This document shows, one piece after another, positions 6,100 through 10,081 of a stretch of 10,081 nucleotides of DNA. The notes under the pieces were generated by a model. The model was not told the origin of the DNA and did no database searches. It worked only from the letters and a program-made list of their open reading frames with translations. The stretch spans positions 1-10,081 of the forward strand of contig JAITXR010000022.1 in NCBI GenBank assembly GCA_031284665.1. The letters run 5' to 3'. This DNA comes from Paludibacter sp. Its GTDB lineage: Bacteria > Bacteroidota > Bacteroidia > Bacteroidales > Paludibacteraceae. Made by a program: the position numbers and the translations under genes. The number at the start of each line of letters is the position of its first letter. The stretch's first letter is position 1.

Positions 6100-7392
6100 T
6101 TATTCTCCTTTCATTATTTTATCAATTTTATCGTATTCTGTCTGCATATCCAAACGATAATACAGTTTTTTCAATGTGCTCTGATATTCATAATTATCAG
6201 GTTTCAATTGATATGCTTTTTCGATATAAGGTAATGCTTTTGCAAAGTCATCTTTTATCCTAATTTTTTCAGCATTATAAAGTTTAGTATCTCGAATATC
6301 ATTGGCAGCAGCATCTTTTTCCACAGCCTTATTAAAAAGCAGTCTTCCAATTCCATTATACGAATCGGCATGGTTTGGATTTAACTTCAAAGCCTGTTCA
6401 AAGTCAGATTGCGCTTGCTCTATATTGCCAAGTTGCTCACTTATGTTACCTTTTACAAAAAAATATTCTGCCTCGTTTGGAAAATCAGTTACCGCTTTTT
6501 CGAGATATACGTACGCCTCTTTAAGAAGTGCTTGTTTTTCGGCTGCAGGTTTTTCATCGCTCGCGTAGATGTAAAAATTAATAAGAGTTCCCAAAAACCA
6601 AGTTTCTTGTGGAAATTTTTCAAATCCTGCTTTAAGAATTTTCACAAAACTTGCCGTATCTTTTTTGTTAAAATACTCTTGATAAAGTAACTGATGAACG
6701 GCTACTTCCTGAAATCCTTTATCGCGCAAATCTTCGAAATATGAAATTGCAATATTGGTTTTCTCTGATTTATTAGAATCAATAGTACTATCATTTTTTG
6801 CTGAATTAAGGTAGGCAATAGCAGTGTAGTATTTAATTTTATAATAATCGCTGTCCTTTGCTATTACACCCTGAATAAACGGGAGGTCGGGAATTTCGAG
6901 ATAAATATTCCAAGCCTCTATTGCTTTGTCGTATTTTGAACTTTCTAAAAGATATGCACCATACACAAAAAGATTTTGTTGATTAGTGTAATACTGTGTA
7001 ATACGATTTTTGATGTCTTTCTGAAATTTTGGGCTTATTTTGCCTTTTTCGTTAGGTAATCCATCGAGTTCGTATGCTTTAAGATAGTAGTAATACGATT
7101 CTACAATTGCCTGACCTTTAGCATCTTTGTCGTATGGCTTAGATTTCAGGATTTGAGTGTAGTAATAATCGTTTTCGTAGTTTCCAACATTTCCGGCAAC
7201 AAACCAAGTGTTAGCCAAATCTTTGGTAGTAGGGTCTTCGAGCGCTAATTTTATAAGTTCGCGCGCTCCTTTAAAGTCAGGGTTTTCGGCATTAATATTC
7301 GATTTTGCTTTTGCCTTGTTTACATTTGACTTTTGGGCATAAATTCCTGTTATACTTGCAATTACAAGTAGGGAGAATATTAGTTTTTTCAT
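6100..7392 (-). CDS. Exported TPR-repeat protein encoded after gyrA
   Basis: A 430-residue protein with an N-terminal Sec signal peptide: Lys2-Lys3, a hydrophobic core to about residue 17 and likely cleavage around Tyr-Ala-Gln (18-20). No lipobox cysteine is present, so the mature protein is probably periplasmic or surface-exposed and not a lipoprotein. The rest is helical and rich in Tyr, Lys and Glu. Clear TPR units lie near the C-terminus: 308-340 (FVKGNISEQLGNIEQAQSDFEQALKLNP region) and a further pair to about 420, including ALPYIEKAYQLKPDN. Weaker helical repeats fill 95-300, e.g. YDKAIEAWNIYLE at 154-166. TPR proteins act as protein-binding scaffolds; the partner is unknown. It follows gyrA on the same strand after 78 bp. 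As I recall, this gyrA-TPR order recurs in Bacteroidota. Confidence 0.85.
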   Translation of the reverse strand: MKKLIFSLLVIASITGIYAQKSNVNKAKAKSNINAENPDFKGARELIKLALEDPTTKDLANTWFVAGNVGNYENDYYYTQILKSKPYDKDAKGQAIVESYYYYLKAYELDGLPNEKGKISPKFQKDIKNRITQYYTNQQNLFVYGAYLLESSKYDKAIEAWNIYLEIPDLPFIQGVIAKDSDYYKIKYYTAIAYLNSAKNDSTIDSNKSEKTNIAISYFEDLRDKGFQEVAVHQLLYQEYFNKKDTASFVKILKAGFEKFPQETWFLGTLINFYIYASDEKPAAEKQALLKEAYVYLEKAVTDFPNEAEYFFVKGNISEQLGNIEQAQSDFEQALKLNPNHADSYNGIGRLLFNKAVEKDAAANDIRDTKLYNAEKIRIKDDFAKALPYIEKAYQLKPDNYEYQSTLKKLYYRLDMQTEYDKIDKIMKGE

Positions 7393-7447
7393 TTTGATAA
7401 ATTATTAAAAGATGTTTTATTGAATTTGTATGTAAATAATTTTTTTA

Positions 7448-7455
7448 CAAAAATA
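7448..7455 (-). promoter_or_regulatory. Possible Bacteroidota -7 element (TATTTTTG) for the TPR gene
   Basis: On the minus strand TATTTTTG fits the Bacteroidota -7 consensus TAnnTTTG and would place transcription start about 50 nt before the TPR start codon. No convincing TTTG -33 element is found 19-21 bp further upstream, and the surrounding DNA is almost pure A/T, so a chance match is quite possible. The TPR gene may simply be read through from gyrA, because no good terminator separates them. Confidence 0.25.
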
Positions 7456-7470
7456 TAATATTATTATTAT

Positions 7471-10059
7471 TTATTCTGCATTTTCCTGCGAATTATTTTG
7501 TTCGTTTGGCGTAATTTCTATTGAATTATCAAGTTCTGTGTCCAAAATATCCGTATTTTCGTCGATTTCCGGCTCGGTATCAACTTTGCAAACTGCGGCG
7601 ATTGAGTCGTTACGTTTTTCGAGGTTAATAAGTCGAACTCCCTGAGTAGCGCGTCCCATAGTGCGGACAGTAGCCACATTTAGGCGAATTGTTATTCCCG
7701 ATTTATTGATAATCATAAGGTCGTTATCGTCAGTAACATTTTTGATCGCCACAAGTTTTCCGGTTTTATCGGTAACTTTGAGTGTCGAAACACCTTTGCC
7801 GCCTCTGTTTGTAATACGATAAACGTTTACTTTTTCGCCTGTTGTTTCGTCTGTTTCGTCGAGCAATGTTCGTTTGCCGTAGCCTTTTTCGGATACTACC
7901 ATTACTGTTTCGTTTGAATCCGGCGGAACGCAAATCATACCTACAACTTCGTCCTGTCCGTCGTTGTCGAGCGAAATTCCTCTTACGCCGGTTGCGGTAC
8001 GTCCCATAGCGCGCACTTTTTGTTCGTTGAAACGTATTGCCCTACCATTGCGGTTTGCAATTACAATATCGCTGTTACCATCGGTAAGCCGCACTTGTAT
8101 CACTTGGTCGCCTTCCTCAATATTAATAGCATTTACACCGTTTTGACGCGGGCGACTATATGCTTCGAGCAGGGTTTTTTTGATAGTTCCGTTTTTGGTA
8201 CAGAACACTACATAATGCGAATTTATATATTCTTCGTCTTCAAGTCCTTTGACGCGGATAAAAGCATTTACTTTGTCATCGGCATCGATATTTAACATAT
8301 TTTGAATGGCGCGTCCTTTTGAATTTTTTGTGCCTTCGGGGATTTGATAAACTTTTAGCCAATAGCATTTTCCCTTTTGCGTAAAGAACATCATTGTGTT
8401 GTGCATAGTGGCGGGGTAAATATCTTCGATAAAATCCTCGTCGCGCGAGTCGCTGCCTTTTGAGCCAACACCTCCGCGTCCTTGCGCTCTAAATTCGTTC
8501 AATGCCGTGCGTTTTATATAGCCGAGATGCGAAATGGTAATAATCATTTTGTCGTCGGCATAAAAATCTTCTGGATTAAATTCTTCGGATGCGTAAACAA
8601 TTTCGGTTTTACGATTGTCGCCGTATTTTTGCTTAATTTCGAGTAATTCTGTTGTAATAATTTCCATCCGGCGTTCTTCTCTTGCCAGAATATCTTTCAA
8701 ATCCTCGATAGTTTTCATAATTTCCTCGTATTCGGCGCGGAGTTTGTCTTGCTCCATTCCGGTGAGTTGGCGAAGGCGCATTTCGACTACTGCGCGCGAT
8801 TGTATTTCGCTAAGTCCAAAACGTTCCATAAGGCGATTGCGTGCCTCTTCGGGAGTTTTTGAATCGCGAATTATGCGGATTGCCTCGTCAAGATTGTCGA
8901 GAATTATCATAAATCCTTCGAGCAAATGAGCGCGTTTTTCGGCTTCGCGCAATTCAAATTGTGTACGCCTGATAACAACTTCGTGCCTGTGTTCAACAAA
9001 ATAGTGAATCAAATCTTTGAGGTTGAGCATACGCGGGCGACCTTTTACAAGTGCTATATTGTTGATACTGAACGAAGACTGCATTGCAGTCATTTTGAAC
9101 AGTTTGTTGAGAACAACATTTGCATTTGCATCGCGTTTAATGTCAATTACAATTCGAGTACCGCGTGTACGGTCGGTTTCGTCGTTGATATGAGCAATAC
9201 CTTCGAGCCTTTTTTCCTCAACTAATACGCCAATATTTTCGATAAGTTCTTTTTTATTAACGCCGTAAGGAATTTCGGTAGCAATAAGTTTTTCGCGCCC
9301 TGTTTTTTCGTCAACTTCGATTTCCACTTTTGAACGAATAACTACTCGTCCGCGCCCTGTTTCAAACGCCTCGCGCACACCAGCATAGCCGTAAATAATA
9401 CCGCCTGTGGGGAAATCGGGTGCTTTAATATATTTTATAAGTTCAGCAATTTCAATTTCTCGATTCTCGATATAAGCAATTGTGGCATTAATGGCTTCGG
9501 TCAGGTTATGCGGCGCCATATTGGTAGCCATACCTACTGCGATGCCCGATGAGCCGTTAATCAACAAATTCGGAATGCGGGTTGGAAGTACGGTCGGTTC
9601 TTTTAGCGTATCGTCAAAGTTCAGTTGGAAATCCACCGTTTCCTTGTCTAAATCTATGAGCATATCTTCGGCTATTTTTTGCAGACGCGCCTCTGTGTAA
9701 CGCATTGCCGCAGCCGAATATCCATCTACCGAGCCAAAATTTCCTTGCCCATCAACGAGCATATAACGCATTGCCCACTCCTGAGCCAGACGAACAAGTG
9801 TTCCGTAAATCGAAGAGTCGCCGTGTGGGTGGTACTTACCCATAACTTCGCCCACTATACGCGCGCATTTCTTATAAGGTTTGTCGGAAGTGTTACCCAA
9901 TTCGTTCATCCCGAACAATACGCGGCGATGAACGGGTTTTAGACCATCGCGCACATCGGGTAAAGCGCGGGATACTATTACCGACATTGAGTAGTCGATA
10001 TACGAGGACTTCATTTCCTCGTCGATGTTCACTTTAATAATTCTATCGTTTTCTATCAT
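7471..10059 (-). CDS. gyrA: DNA gyrase subunit A
   Basis: A complete 862-residue GyrA, normal in length. The N-terminal breakage-reunion domain opens with the segment around SYIDYSMSVIVSRALPDVRDGLKPVHRRVLFGM, and the catalytic tyrosine is Tyr121 in AAMRYTEARL. The quinolone-resistance region (GKYHPHGDSSIYGTL, 74-88) has Ser82, equivalent to E. coli Ser83, and Gly86 at the E. coli Asp87 position. The C-terminal DNA-wrapping beta-pinwheel (about 503-825) carries a degenerate GyrA-box QGRGGVG at 526-532 and repeated blade motifs such as GRAIRFNEQKVRAMGRTATGV. The tail (829-862) is strongly acidic. With GyrB it forms the ATP-driven A2B2 enzyme that negatively supercoils DNA. The degenerate box leaves topoisomerase IV ParC conceivable, but domain order and length favour GyrA. 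The start is the ATG at 10059; its promoter lies outside the window. Confidence 0.96.
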   Translation of the reverse strand: MIENDRIIKVNIDEEMKSSYIDYSMSVIVSRALPDVRDGLKPVHRRVLFGMNELGNTSDKPYKKCARIVGEVMGKYHPHGDSSIYGTLVRLAQEWAMRYMLVDGQGNFGSVDGYSAAAMRYTEARLQKIAEDMLIDLDKETVDFQLNFDDTLKEPTVLPTRIPNLLINGSSGIAVGMATNMAPHNLTEAINATIAYIENREIEIAELIKYIKAPDFPTGGIIYGYAGVREAFETGRGRVVIRSKVEIEVDEKTGREKLIATEIPYGVNKKELIENIGVLVEEKRLEGIAHINDETDRTRGTRIVIDIKRDANANVVLNKLFKMTAMQSSFSINNIALVKGRPRMLNLKDLIHYFVEHRHEVVIRRTQFELREAEKRAHLLEGFMIILDNLDEAIRIIRDSKTPEEARNRLMERFGLSEIQSRAVVEMRLRQLTGMEQDKLRAEYEEIMKTIEDLKDILAREERRMEIITTELLEIKQKYGDNRKTEIVYASEEFNPEDFYADDKMIITISHLGYIKRTALNEFRAQGRGGVGSKGSDSRDEDFIEDIYPATMHNTMMFFTQKGKCYWLKVYQIPEGTKNSKGRAIQNMLNIDADDKVNAFIRVKGLEDEEYINSHYVVFCTKNGTIKKTLLEAYSRPRQNGVNAINIEEGDQVIQVRLTDGNSDIVIANRNGRAIRFNEQKVRAMGRTATGVRGISLDNDGQDEVVGMICVPPDSNETVMVVSEKGYGKRTLLDETDETTGEKVNVYRITNRGGKGVSTLKVTDKTGKLVAIKNVTDDNDLMIINKSGITIRLNVATVRTMGRATQGVRLINLEKRNDSIAAVCKVDTEPEIDENTDILDTELDNSIEITPNEQNNSQENAE

Positions 10060-10081
10060 TTATATAAATTTTAATCATTTT

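Noticed and set aside
6302..6690. Plus-strand open frames opposite the TPR gene
   Set aside because: They are antisense to a gene with a signal peptide and TPR repeats, overlap in two frames, and have no recognisable features.
7425..7452. Small AT-only hairpin (TGTAAA/TTTACA) after gyrA as a terminator
   Set aside because: A six-pair A/T stem is too weak and is not followed by a T-run on the minus strand.
7964..9942. Several plus-strand open frames of 60-104 codons opposite gyrA
   Set aside because: All are shadows of the gyrA coding sequence; Ser/Arg/Ile-rich translations without any recognisable domain.

Overview
The window looks like a chromosomal stretch from a low-GC member of the Bacteroidota, probably near the Bacteroidales/Marinilabiliales; the rank below phylum is a guess. 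The evidence is AT-rich DNA, start codons preceded by A/T-rich leaders with no Shine-Dalgarno motif, GroEL and GyrA sequences of Bacteroidota character, a TPR secretory protein directly after gyrA, and 7-8 bp tandem repeats in opposed orientation in spacers. All assignments come from reading the sequence, without database searches.

Layout: positions 1-2050 (+) hold the end of a glycan-biosynthesis operon: the C-terminus of a family-4-type glycosyltransferase, a radical SAM protein, and a family-2 glycosyltransferase, separated by 2 and 13 bp. Positions 2051-2233 form a regulatory spacer with a 10-bp perfect inverted repeat and a sigma-54-like -24/-12 element. Positions 2234-4325 (+) are groES and groEL, separated by an unusual 190-bp spacer. 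That spacer carries opposed heptad repeats around a 30-codon relic resembling the C-terminus of a four-helix-bundle (S23/IVP-type) protein. A strong intrinsic terminator ends the operon at 4346-4392. Positions 4393-4675 are non-coding and repeat-rich.

The rest is on the minus strand. In transcription order it holds gyrA (10059-7471), a secreted TPR-repeat protein (7392-6100) with its own terminator, and a YggP/SorE-type zinc-dependent sugar(-phosphate) dehydrogenase (5941-4676).

The genes do not form one pathway: there is an envelope-glycan operon end, the chaperonin operon, and a gyrA-TPR unit with a separate metabolic dehydrogenase. No convincing new defence or mobile system is visible. 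The most interesting parts are the decayed repeat element inside the groES-groEL operon, the candidate groESL control region, the radical SAM enzyme among glycosyltransferases, and the repeat-rich spacer after groEL.
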